A stretch of 64,000 bases of DNA from Macrolepiota albuminosa (lineage: Eukaryota > Basidiomycota > Agaricomycetes > Agaricales > Agaricaceae): assembly GCA_027475525.1 (NCBI GenBank), contig JAMWFC010000114.1, forward strand, positions 496,001 through 560,000. Direction: 5' to 3'. The notes beneath the pieces were generated by a model. The model was not told the origin of the DNA, searched no databases, and saw nothing but the letters and a program-made list of their open reading frames with translations. A program made the position numbers and the translations under genes. Positions 21,031-32,876 of the stretch are shown piece by piece; positions within the stretch are counted from its first letter, which is position 1; each line of letters begins with the position of its first letter.

Positions 21031-22822
21031 AAAAGTTTAAATGACAGGCTCACTTCGCACAACCCGCTGGTATATTTATACGGATATAAACATAGGGGGA
21101 TTACTTCACATCCCTGAATTCGGTGTATGCCAAAAAAGCAACGGTTCGTCACATCGACTAGATAAACGACGCCATAGGAAGGACATTTGGAGTGGGAGCC
21201 TTGTCAAAGTACCTGGTGGAAGAATCGTGACCTCGTGATAGAGAAGTGGACTCAACGCTGCATAGGGGTATCTAGTTCTGGCTTGTATGGGTGAGAATAG
21301 AAGTTGTTCCCAGAATTAGGCTACTGGCACACTCCAAGGAGAGCTATGCTGTATCACGGCTTGGCGTATCATCGGTCAGATGGCCAGTAGCCAAGGAATA
21401 TAAGGGAGACCACTGGTGGTTTTCGAAGAGTTCACCAAGATGAGCACGATATCAATCAGTCACAGGCTGGATTTCGACTCATGAGGACGAACATATGGCA
21501 GAGAAGCGTACCTAACACATGTCACTCACTGTGGAATATATACTCAAGCTATTCAGAGGATCTCAGCACTTTTGTAGAAGGTTTTTCCAAAGAGAATCTG
21601 TTCAACAGTCATGGTGCTTGGTCAAGTGCCTCAGTTGTTTACACTCAGCTTTATTTACGTACATATACTCGGACACAGCGCGCTTCTACCGGACTGAGGG
21701 TATGAACTTATGCCCACGATACACAATATGTGATGTGAATTTATATTACTCTGCCTAGGTCCAGTCTTACTTCTGCCGGACTGAGGATAAAACTTACTTT
21801 CTTCAATCGGCCCGGACAGGGTGAAGGCATCCACACATGATGCTTCAATGCAAAATGCACATGCGGTCAGTATAGATATGCTAACCATGTTATTGATGAC
21901 GTAGCCACTGAACTTTGAAGGTTCTTGAGGATATTGGCTCAGCGCTCAAGTCGGAGACGGAGCTCCAACAGCTCCTAGACTGTCACGCTCTACTGTCAGA
22001 CGGAAAGATATCCACTTCCTTGAACTTCATACTCCGTTTTATGCCTCGAAAAGTTTACATTCAAGACATTTTCTAAGTATGAAATCACTTACGAAGACAG
22101 TGAATGGAGTTGTAGAACGTTTGATTTCACACCTCGACACCAGGACGAATCCATGGATGCAATGAGCTCTCACCAGTCTCGCTGCTACAAAGGTCTTTCA
22201 ATCAAAGCACGCGCACCCTTGAGAGTGGAATCCTCCTTCGACGTCGATCGAAGGAGAAAACGCTGATAGATCTTTCCCTAACTTCTTGCAAAAGATAAAA
22301 TATCATATCTTATCGATACAAATACATATCGATTCTGAACGAACACTGGTTCGTGTTTGTCCTTCCTTCCTTCGAAATGAAAGTCCGATTCCTCTCATGA
22401 TAATGGGTATTCATGCGTTCACGGGCGCTGGATAAGGGCCGGCGGATGGAAGTGACGGAGTAGATAGAGGTATTGCGGTAGTGATATTCGTGGGCGGTAG
22501 TGATGCGGTGAAGGGACAATGACATAGAGATGACGGTAGTGGTGACGGTGTTGATGACGGTAGTGGATGACGGTAACGGTAATGGTGATAGTGGAGGTTA
22601 ATGGCGAGCGATGGTGGCGAAGGTATATGTCGGCAGAAGCGGTAATGCGAGCGATAAAGTCAGCGAATGTCTTCCAGATCGACACAATATATCCACGATC
22701 CCGAATCCTACTTTGCGTTGAAAATCGTCTGTGCTTGTGCTCAACGACGTTTAAGGATCCAACGATAACGATGACAGAGGGGACAGGCAGCGGCCAGGCG
22801 AAGGAGCCAACCATAGTCCCGC
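21031..22822. other. Intergenic, with degenerate repeats
   Basis: No gene was recognised. A roughly 25 bp direct repeat (CTTCTRCCGGACTGAGG) occurs near 21680 and 21772. A GGTGATGACGGTAG-type purine/trinucleotide-rich simple repeat spans about 22490-22610. Both may be repeat relics. Confidence 0.4.
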
Positions 22823-24495
22823 TCATGAGCCCCTGTTCCTCGCAAACCTCAACCTCGCCCTCTCCATCGACTCTTTAAGCTCAGGACTCTCCCAGGTCCT
22901 CTCGTCCTCCCTAAAACTCGTACTCGGTGTCAAGTTGTGCCTGGATTCCATACCACTTGGCCAAGCACTGCTGCTCTGCGGGGCTGAGGATGAAGGAGCG
23001 AAGCCAAGGTCAAAGCTCGAACTGGAAGGACTCGGCGGAAGGGAGCTGTGATGGGTTGTTGCTGTGGCGTTGTAGATGGCGACGGTAGGAGTGGAAGCGA
23101 AAGAAGAGAGAAGGCCGCGTGGGCGCTTGGTTGAGCGCTGCATTGAGTTTGCGCGAGATGGAGAGGCGGAAGTAGGGTGGATATGAGAGAGGGAGTGGGT
23201 GTCTTCTTCTTCCCATGCGCCGCTACCGTCGTCGACTTCGTCTTCTTGCGAGTCGGACATTACAACGACTTCGCGGTTGAGTGCGCGCTTGCCTTCTTCG
23301 ATCAGCTTACTTAGCTTGTCGCCAATCCAGTCCATCTTTAAGGGTCTCGTTAGTTTTCTTTTCTTTTTTCTTTACCCGTGCTCGAGAAAAAAGACAAACC
23401 TGGTCTTCGACTTCCATGGACTCCGGCACGGGCTCTGAGGAAAAGTTGAATTCGGGCTGTGATGGTGGGAATTGAGTACAGGGTCTAGAGGAGGTAATAT
23501 TGTGTAGAGGTGTTCGGGTTCGAGTGCGGCGCTGTGCAAAAGACCGTTTGCCCGCGGAATGCACAGGATGTCGCTCCTTCTTCCTTCGAGGAGTAGTAGG
23601 AGCGACAGGGGCTATTTGTGACGATGTAGAGAGGGGCTCGTCGGGCTGCCAGCTGCCCTGTTGGTAAGGAGGGGGAGGGAGTTGCTGGTGTGGTTCCTCC
23701 AGCCTGGGAGGTTCTTTACCGCGATCTCTCCAGCTGCGAACAAACAAGGTCAGTCGAGATGAGATTGTTGGATTTGACTGGGACTACTTACAGGCGATAG
23801 ACTGTGAGCCCTACTGCAGTGCCAATGAGCGCAGCGCTAAGGGCTGTTGAAACAATCGAGCCTGCGAGACCGCGGCGGCGCTTGGCCGGGGGCATCTCTA
23901 TATGTAGAACGACGATGAGACGATTGAACATCGGAAAGATTGAGGTTAAGGAAAAATAAATCAAAGAAAGTGTATTGATTTGGGGAGAAATCGAAAAGAA
24001 AAAAGAAAAATAATGAACCTTTAGACCCCTCGACGTGATATAAAACCCAGTCAACACGCACAAGTGGGCCAGAACACACGCGTGAAAAACGAGGCGTGCT
24101 CTGCGAACGAACATTAAACACATGAAATCAAAACACACCTGTATCAGCAAACATTTCCACCTCGTGAAATTCATCTGCACTTCGTTCTGCCATTGACCTA
24201 TACTTGGCAGGCGTATCAAGATATCCGTTCGTCGATGCCCGGGTAGTGTAGATTGGCTGGTAGAAGCAAAAGCAGGTTCCCAGCCTCTTTTTCTTGATAT
24301 AGGAGTAAGTAAAGGGGGAGCAGATGAGTCAAGTGGTGGGCGAGGTCGTGTTATTTGTATCTTTTGCTTCTGAGACTGTAAACTCCCGAGCTTGTCGATC
24401 GGCGTCGGTGGAAGCTGCTGTTCCGACCGAGCGGCGCTACTAAATGGGTTGGACAGCCCCGGAACTGATAGATTGAATGTAAATGGGAACGGCAT
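22823..24495 (-). CDS. Conserved fungal hypothetical protein with one membrane segment; apparent frameshift
   Basis: No known function. Four-exon model: 24495-24139, 23897-23792, 23733-23400 and 23335-22823. Exon 1 encodes a proline/serine-rich region starting MPFPFTFNLSVPG, with SRKRGWEPAF and later GYLDTPAKYRSMAE. Exon 2 gives KRRRGLAGSIVSTALSAALI, a basic patch leading into a single hydrophobic helix (SIVSTALSAALIGTAVGLTV). Exons 3-4 are low-complexity with MDWIGDKLSKLIEEGKRALN and a Ser-rich tail. This layout matches a basidiomycete protein I remember without a name. The two halves of exon 1 are in different frames, with the switch at about 24235-24285. The splice from exon 1 to exon 2 works only in the second frame. 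Likely a tail-anchored or single-pass membrane protein. Confidence 0.65.
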
Positions 24496-27400
24496 GCCGG
24501 ATTTTGAATGCGGCGTTATGGATAAGTAGAAGATGCTGAGCGCGAGGCCAATGGTGGAAGTTGAACATAAACCACGCGCCGCGCGCAGAACGTGACTAGT
24601 TGTCTTTTTGGAAAGTGGCCACGAATAATCCAGGCCGCAGCCACCATTTCCGGAATCAGGATTTGAAACACGATAGCGAGAATTAAGAGGCTGCATGAGT
24701 TCTTCCGAATATCTTATAAGATCAATCTCATTCTACGTTGAATTTTTTGTCTAATGTTTGCATAGACCCTCAGTCAAGCTAATAGGTACAGCGTTGACCC
24801 GTGACTACCTCTTATAATCTCTGGCCAGTGCCTGGACTTCATATGAGTCTCCCTGATTTGGCTCTGATAACAGTAAATGCAGAACTTACTCAACGGTAGA
24901 CCATTCGTTTTACCGAGTATGACGAAATCGACCCAGAGTACGTATACAGTACTCCTCGTGGAACCTTTTGCTTTGATGCACACTCAACGAACTTGATTTA
25001 CACTTAGCCTCAAGCTCACTACATGAGACTTGGTAATTCAATGGTCCTCATCACCGTATAAATTCTCCGCACTGTTGCCGAAGATTTGCTCATTTGCACG
25101 GGGGTCGGATTGTCACCTTAGGCACTAATTATGGTCTCTTGAGACGACTCTTGCCATTTTTTGGCTTTTATCTGTTATTAGACAAATCTGGTTAGAGCGT
25201 CGCGTTGCTTTGACAACTCCACATCCGCTGTCAAGTCTAGAGGTAAATGCTCTCTAGCTTTCCACGAGTTATTTATCTTTAGCTTAACTTGGTCTTCTTT
25301 TGCGTCAGCGCGTTAGCACTCAGTACCAATGGGATTCCTCTACACGTCAAAACCGTACACACTACCACACTACCCAATCAATTTGCTCCGAAAGGCTCCT
25401 TGTCCCGTTCGACCCCAATCACATGAATACCAAAAGTTTTAAGCTTCATACCTTCGTCTTTTTTTTATCGCAGGCAGTTCGCCATTAGGTAGGCTCAAGC
25501 ATATCCCCGCTATACCCTTCAAAAACAGTAGTATCCACGGTCGTTCTGACGTTGCAAGTCATACGATACGAATCCCCAAAGAGAGACAAAATATCCATGA
25601 AGCAACGACGCCATCCCGTCCTATACCACAGACTTCTCAATCACTTCTCTATACACAGTCGTTGTCGACCGATGCGATGCGCTCACACAAGCACTTGCAA
25701 ACAATGCAGCACACAGCGGCCCCCGTTCGATCCGGAAACTGAGACTACTAGGTCGGTTGCTTCGATTATAGTTTTGGTGTGGCGGTCTCCTCGAAACCTT
25801 TGGTGTTGTACCTACTCATGACTATGGACACGACAAACCTAATGAGCTCGTTCATGCCGGGCAACGGGAAATCTGTATACCGTGCAAAGGAGACTTTCTC
25901 GTTGATGGTGATCCAAATTCGCCTCATTTCGCTTCCTCTGGACTTTCTCGCACACGCCACACCGCAACAGTTCTCTCACGACAGACACTGCGGCCGACGT
26001 ACCATGCGCGCGCCCTGTGTCTCCGTTCGATCCGTGTGCTGGCGAATATTATGTAGGTCGAGGATACTTTTTTCTGGATATTGGCATGGCCAGTACTAGG
26101 TGTTGTTACGTACGCACGACTAGAATCAGAATCTCAAATACACTTTCCAAAGAACAGTCCAGTATCTTAGTGGTCTCCGTCAATTGCGAAGCCACATACG
26201 ATCATGCAAGTCCGCAGAGGCAGGCAAACCGCAGAACGCGTTCGTGCCAACAAACGCGGTCACGTGCATATATTCAAACTTCCTTGAATCCTTCCATCTC
26301 GCGGTTACGCCCGTTTTTGCGCGTCAATTTGCCGGTGTGCCTTTATCCCGGGGTGCAATGGATATGGTCTTCAGGATGGACGTGCGACTTCATCGATAAA
26401 TCTACTCTATCGCTTTACTCCACTTCACTCTCGCGCACATCCCAGTATCATGTTGGCTTCTCTCGGTGATGCTGCCAAATACAAGCGAGCAACATATCAT
26501 ATATCCGACACGACGAACTATTGGGAGACTGGGAACTGGATCTTTTTACTCACCATCTTGTTTTCTTGATGATGCCAATTAAGCGGTGGTGGCCTTTCTA
26601 GAACAGTGTGTATTGTCGCGTACGCACCATAAAGAACTTTATGAAATGTCGGTACAATTCACGAAGTTGTGAGATCAGCTTCAGTTTCGATGCAACCCAA
26701 GATCTTGTCGCGTTCTCGTTTCTGAGCACAAGGAGCATGGTGATCCTTCAATGTGCAGAATACGTGAATAATGTACCTTGCGCTGAGACGTCTGCAAGAT
26801 CATGTTGGGCTGCAATTTCAGGCAATCATGACATCAGATGTTGATGATTTTCTTTTGTGGCACTACTGGTGCGGTTACCATCCTGTTGAGCACGTAAACT
26901 GCGAATTAAATAACACTCTGACGTTTCTCTCAGTATATAAAAGTAGTTTGAAGAGTCATAATGTCAGATAGTGACTTGTCTGTGTTCGATAAATCTTATA
27001 GAAATCACGACTCAAAAACTTTAGTGTGATGTACGTACAGTAAAATGATGAGTATGACCAGTACCGCGGCGAATTGAAAATAACAACTTTTCCCGCAGCT
27101 TTCCTTTATTCCCAATCTCGGGAATTTTAGCCCGGTACATCCAAACGGGTCTGGATGATCTCTCTTCTACCTGGCTCCACTTCTTCGTAGCCAAGTGAAT
27201 TCAATTTTTTTCTTCGGTATCCGGGCGCGTAAGTTCGCATCGCAACCCTGACCTTCGACTACGACACACAACGCCTTCTTGACAATGCAGCCCAAAGCAA
27301 TATTCGGTATCCTATGGAGGTTCCATTTCAGAAACATCGGTCCGAAGAACAAACCTCCATTCCCACCCTTATTTCATCCTCCTTACGGAAGGTGGAGGCA

Positions 27401-29214
27401 CCCGGCGCGACAAGGGCTTCTGTCTTCCGAGACACAGGGCCCTATCGATGACATCCTTTTTCTCGCAGATCGAGAAAAAGTATCAGTAGTATAGATCATC
27501 GTTGTGCGCGAGCTTAAGTTTGATCCTGACGGAATTTGACAGAAATAACCACAGGTCTTAAAGACATGTTGCGAAGGTTAGGAAGAAATATTGTGAAGTG
27601 ATACTCCACCACAGTCTCAGACTTCATCTACTCCTTATGGATTGCAACGAGAATGTTTCTCGAGGAGGCGATCCGACGTATCCCAATGGATTGAAAATCA
27701 CCAGTGTCCAAGCCTCGAATTTTGAGAATCTGCGCTTGTGGAAAGCCTGTAAATTCGCGATTGGCTGGAATACGGCATTGAGAACACATTGAGATACTTC
27801 TTCCTTAGAAGTATGGAACCGGAAAACCTGTCCGATGTGGACACAGTAAATGAAAAAAAAACGCTTCATGAAGGCCATCCGCCTCAAGACAGACAGACCA
27901 AGCCTCCAGACCTTCGTAACGAGTTGCTCCTTGGAGAAACATTTACGTGCAGCCAAATCGGCCATTAAACAAAAGTTCTTCGCGACTCAAAGGAGCTCGC
28001 GATCGTGTTTGAAGGAAGTCCAATTATTTCTAGAAGCACTTTTCATTCGCGGATATAGGCCCGGTGCCGGCGGTATGAAATCAACCCTGAAATATGACGA
28101 GAATCGGAAACGTATCAATGAATAGTGCTTGATTTAGACCCTGTCAACGACAAGCTCTATGCTCTCGATACTGGGAAGACAGAAGATGTCGCGTTCTCTT
28201 TAGTGATTCTTAGAACGCAAAGAAACCATCTCTGAACATACCAGAGGATAGAACTTCATGGCACCGGGAAGAAAGAATTCCGAGTCGGAGTCAGCTTCGG
28301 GATCTGCGGACGATCATTACACGTACTGATCGAGCTTCGAAGGTCTTACCCCGCATTTCCAAATTTATACCGGTCATAAAAAAAATGAAAATGCACGGCT
28401 TTCGTTCACTGGTCTATACAAACTGAGATAGCATTTACGGGGAACTGTCTACGGAATCCTAGAAAATGGCCATAACTCCCACAAACCCGAGAGATCCGTC
28501 CGCCAACGTTGCACGCAAACGCAAAATGCAATAATTCTAAAGTCCCTGAAACCCGGGCGAGGACTCCGCACACCACTCCCAAGTGCTGTTCGCTAGACAG
28601 GAATTCCCGTTTATCGATGCAGTAGAACCAATAAACTCTTACCACTGCATCCCACAGGACCAGTGGGGCGTCACGCCTTCGTGTGCGCAGCCCAGACGAA
28701 AAATATGCTCGTAACGGTCTGGAGGTGGATTGAGATCGCTGGCAATCAAGTAGGAACCCCGTTGGATGGGTGAGTCGAATTAGGGTCGAATGGAACGACG
28801 CCTTGGTGGATTGGCGAGTTCAGCCATATTTCAGTATTGAGCACCAGTTCAACTGAGCCGATAGTATTGGAAGGTAGTTAGATGACGAGGAGGGAAATGA
28901 CACAATGTTGTTCTTATGTCGTGATGGAAGATTTCACAAGGCACAAGTGATGAATATGTCATGCGTTGATTTCTTGAGAGGGCTGTATTCGCTATGAAGC
29001 GATTGTATGTAGTGTCAGGAAAAAAGGGCGCCGTATTCAGGTACCACCCAATGTGTCTTAAAGCTTGAAGCTTGAAGCTTTGAAGTGGTAGTGTGACGGT
29101 TATTCCTCAGTGGCTGCAGCTGTCAATCTTATCTAATCAGATATTGTATATCGATTCGGATTGATTTTTTGATTTTTCTCCAACAGACTACCAATAAAAC
29201 CTTTCACGGCATCC
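24496..29214. other. Gene-poor 4.7 kb gap
   Basis: Only short ORFs with no recognisable family or exon structure are present. No LTR or terminal repeats were recognised. A short GAAGCTT tandem run sits at 29061-29085, upstream of ADE16/17. The promoter of the 22.8-24.5 kb gene and of ADE16/17 must lie at the two ends. Decayed genes or ncRNA cannot be excluded by eye. Confidence 0.4.
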
Positions 29215-31310
29215 ATGGTTCAGCCAATTGGTACGATACTGCTTTCTGGAGGTATAAACTCGCGCATGACTCTTTGACCTAGCTCTTCTTTCTGTTTACG
29301 ACAAGACCGGCTTGATCGAGCTCGCGCAAGGGCTTTCGAAGGCAGGTGTTCGGTTACTGGGTTCAGGAGGAACAGCAAAGAAGATCAGAGAAGCTGGAAT
29401 TCTGATTGAGTATGAAATTTCACCATTAGAAAGAATATGTTTACGAAGTAAGCTAGGGATGTTTCAGACATCACAAAAGCACCAGAGATGCTAGGTGGTC
29501 GCGTCAAAACATTGCATCCAGCAGTTCACGGAGGTCTGTCTCACACGTAACCCCTCTAAAGACATCTAACGAGGATTTTAGGCATCTTGGCCCGTTCAAT
29601 TCCTTCCGATGAGCAGGATCTGAAAGCACAGGGCATCTCACCGATCTCGATCGTTGTCTGCAATCTCTATCCATTTGAAGCGACGATTTCGCAGCCTAAC
29701 TGCACACTGGCCAACGCCATTGAAGAGATCGACATTGGTGGAGTCACATTGCTTCGGGCTGCAGCAAAAAACCACGAACGCGTCTCCATCCTTTCCAACC
29801 CTGCCGACTACGCCGAGTTCTTAACCTCTTTCACGCAGGGACAAGGAGATATCGGTCAGAGCTTCAGAAGCAAGCTTGCTCTTAAAGCCTTCGAACAGAC
29901 TGCGAAGTATGACGAGGCAATTGGCGGATACTTCCGCGAACAGTATGCTTCTGCTGAAATTCCTGCGGATAAACTTGCCGCTCCTGTTCAACGCATCGCA
30001 TTGCGATACGGGGCCAATCCCCATCAAAAGCCTGCACAAGCATATGTCACAGACGGCGAACTCCCCTTCAAAGGCATGTCCATTCACTCGTGTCTTGGCT
30101 TTAAATTGATATCTTTTATAGTCCTTTCCGGTTCCCCTGGTTATATCAATCTCCTTGATGCCTTGAATTCTTATGCCTTGGTCAAGGAGCTCCAAGAGGC
30201 TCTCAAGCTCCCCGCTGCTGCGTCTTTCAAGCACGTATCTCCTGCAGGAGCGGCAGTTGGCGTTGAACTCGATGAGACAGAAAAGCAGGTCTATGGTGTC
30301 GATGATCTGAAAGAGCCGCTTACTCCCCTCGCTTCTGCATATGCTAGAGCTCGTGGTGCTGACAGAATGTCCTCTTTTGGAGACTTCATTGCCTTGTCTG
30401 CACCTTGCGATGTTGCCACTGCACGCATCATATCTCGTGAGGTTTCTGATGGAATCATCGCCCCAGGGTATTCCGAGGAGGCTCTTGATATATTAAAGAA
30501 GAAGAAAGCAGGAAAATATTGTGTTCTCCAGGTGCGCTCGTAATGGCTTCTTCCTGATTATATTCATGAACTCGGTCAAAGATTGATCCTTTGTATACTC
30601 CACCTGCCATTGAGACGAAGCAGGTGTACGGAATCTATCTTCAACAAAAGCGCAATGATTGCAAGATTGGCCCCGATTTGTTCCAGAATATCGTGACTCA
30701 GAATAAGAATGTAGGCTTTCTCCCATTCAGTAAGGTGTATCAAACTGATGGCGAGCAGCTTCCCAGCACAGCTGTGACCGATCTCATCGTCGCCACTCTC
30801 GCCTTGAAGTATACTCAATCCAACAGTGTGGCCTACGCGTACCACGGAGCAATCGTGGGCATCGGCGCCGGCCAACAATCACGTATTCACTGTACGCGTC
30901 TCGCCGGCGGTAAGGCCGATCTCTGGTGGCTCCGCCACCACCCGCGTGTCCTTGCGCTTCCCTTCAAAAAGGGTGTCAAGCGCGCAGAAAAGGCTAACGC
31001 AATTGATCTTTATGTTTCTGGAGAGGTCTTGGAGGGTGGCGAGAAGGCGCAATGGGAGAATCTATTCGAGGTCCCCGTTGAGCCTTTGTTTGATGAGGAG
31101 AAGAAGGAGTGGGCAGCCAAGCTCGACGGAGTTGCATGCTCAAGTGATGCATTCTTCCCCTTCCCAGACAACGTTCATAGGGCAAAGAAAAGTGGTGTCA
31201 AATACCTTGCCGCGCCTAGCGGAAGTGTCATGGATGAGGAATGTATCAAGGCAGCTGACGAGCACGGCATGGTCTTCGCACACACTTCTTTGAGACTGTT
31301 CCACCATTAG
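29215..31310 (+). CDS. ADE17: Bifunctional purine biosynthesis protein (AICAR formyltransferase / IMP cyclohydrolase)
   Basis: This enzyme catalyses the last two steps of de novo IMP synthesis: formylation of AICAR with 10-formyl-tetrahydrofolate, then ring closure. The N-terminal MGS-like cyclohydrolase domain shows [25 protein letters not shown] and [14 protein letters not shown]. The formyltransferase domain has [11 protein letters not shown] and [17 protein letters not shown]. Seven-exon model: 29215-29230, 29283-29409, 29457-29533, 29582-30073, 30122-30531, 30582-30710 and 30759-31310. It sums to 600 residues, typical for ATIC. The intron 30074-30121 has GC-AG ends; it and 30711-30758 are each 48 nt and in frame, so they look like coding sequence in a naive translation. 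Cytosolic in yeast. The symbol follows yeast ADE16/ADE17. No damage seen. Confidence 0.96.
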
Positions 31311-31416
31311 GAGATCCAATGGAACCAGGAAATTCTCGTGTTTAAGCCCGTACTCTACTATACCTACTGTTGGAAAGTAGGTTACTCTAGCAATTTCTTG
31401 GTATCGTGTCGTAAAA

Positions 31417-32569
31417 TCAACTATCCGTTTTCAAACGTTGCCTTTCAGCAGTCAGATCTTCTCCCCATCGTTTTACTTCGGGATGTTGAATTCTGGGTAA
31501 GCTGTTGTCAAAGAAAGGCTGTAAGGTGGTGATGCCATGTTCGCGCTCGTACTCCAAAGCTATGATCGGCAGAAATCAATAAATGAAAATTATAACAAAG
31601 GCACGTCCTGCCTTGTGATGCCAGCTCAAAACGGTCGAGATCTGCAATTGAGAAAGATACTTTATTGTATGTGAGGCGCACTGCATTTAACCCACCCTTA
31701 ACAAATTTTGCTTCCACAGTCTGACCTTCTTCATACTCCTACATTGTCAAGCAGGATGAAGTCAATATTCACAATCATTCTCAGAGAGACCAGAAAACGA
31801 CGTACCTTCCAAAGGTTGAGTATTCTTAGGGCAGCCGGGGAACCATGCAACATAACATAGACAAAGTTATGCATCGCTTCCTGTTAAATATCAACAATCT
31901 CGACAACAAAACCTATGAAATACAGGGATTACCGATTCACGTCTATCTTTTCTTCTTTGGAAATGTTTTCGTTTGGTGTGATGTCTCCTACTGTTGTCCG
32001 TTTAACCAGCTCAGTGGTAATGTACGAGTGGTGGAAAACACACCATGAGCTTCGGCAAGATCGTGAACTAAACACATCATGACGCATCTGAAAGTAGGTT
32101 ATTTGAACTATAAGGCCTACTGCATTGAAACTTAATACTTACTTCGAGATATCAAGGTTCTTGTCGGAGGAAAGCATGGCGAGTACCGCCATACGATACA
32201 TGTGGTCCGAAATACTACTTCAATAGTTAGAGGGAATTTAGGATTGAAGAAAAAGCGCTAAAATCACCTCTCAGGGCCTGGTATCTTATAGGGGTCAGAG
32301 GTCTGGCTCTGCGTCACAAGAGATGGTTTAATATACCTTATGATTCACCCATCCCGTTCTTTTTTGAGTCTTTTGTTGAGCGATTCCAGTTGAATGAGTA
32401 TGCACTAAACGCGCATTTGCTCGCCAACAACAAAAAGTTTCTACCCTACCTTAAGTTTTTCGAGAACGTGGAAGAAGGCCAGCCGATCAATGGACTCGTT
32501 GTGTGTCGCTTGATAAAGAGGAGGAAAGATCCTAGTGCTTCCTGACTGGTCATTATTGAAATTCATCAT
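31417..32569 (-). CDS. HD-domain phosphohydrolase, HDDC2/YfbR-type 5'-deoxynucleotidase
   Basis: This gene is visible only after splicing. Ten small exons give about 208 residues: 32569-32450, 32369-32337, 32284-32268 (17 nt), 32217-32143, 32087-32044, 31987-31941, 31880-31806, 31738-31696, 31641-31612 and 31559-31417. The product reads through RLAFFHVLEKLK, TQKRTGWVNHK, SSISDHMYRMAVLAML, CVMMCLVHDLAEAHGDITP, RILNLWKEYEEGQT, KFVKDLDRFELASQALEYER and LQPFFDNSLP. This is the HDDC2 family pattern, including the metal ligands (SDH, HD, DLD). The family removes phosphate from (deoxy)nucleoside monophosphates. The last intron (31560-31611) is GC-AG. The donor of the sixth intron is the least certain. 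It converges on ADE16/17, stop codons 107 bp apart. Confidence 0.88.
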
Positions 32570-32876
32570 TTGTGTCGTGCTGTGGCTACGGAAAGATGAA
32601 TAGGTAGTGTTGTAATCAGACGAGATTCCTCCTTATCATAAATCTTATCTCGATCCATATATGGATTGGGAGACAGATACAAAACAAACACGGCGAGGAT
32701 GATATACGAAACAGAACACAGTGAAATGATCTCTCTTGATCTCTCAAGGGTCTCCCAAAGAAATGGGTGAGAAATGGAAATGCGGGATATTATTCCCTTT
32801 TACATAAACGGATCCGCATGAAAAGTAACCGAAAAGAAAAAAAGAACCAGAATCACAGATCATTGATCAAGCATTG

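Noticed and set aside
21600..21800. Possible copia LTR based on CTCAGT/ACTGAGG motifs
   Set aside because: No TG...CA ends, target duplication or balanced hairpin could be found; only a 25 bp direct repeat is solid.
22310..22826. His/Tyr-rich minus-strand ORF at 22419-22826
   Set aside because: It is a translation of the GGTGATGACGGTAG-type simple repeat and has no gene structure.
23788..24696. A 302-codon minus-strand ORF read as one uninterrupted exon
   Set aside because: It runs through an intron with good GT and AG signals (24138-23898). Only its first and last parts look coding, so it was split and merged into the four-exon model.
25300..28700. Several ORFs of 60-150 codons in the gene-poor gap
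   Set aside because: None shows a recognisable motif, a consistent exon chain or similarity to the other strand's models; chance ORFs of this size are expected.
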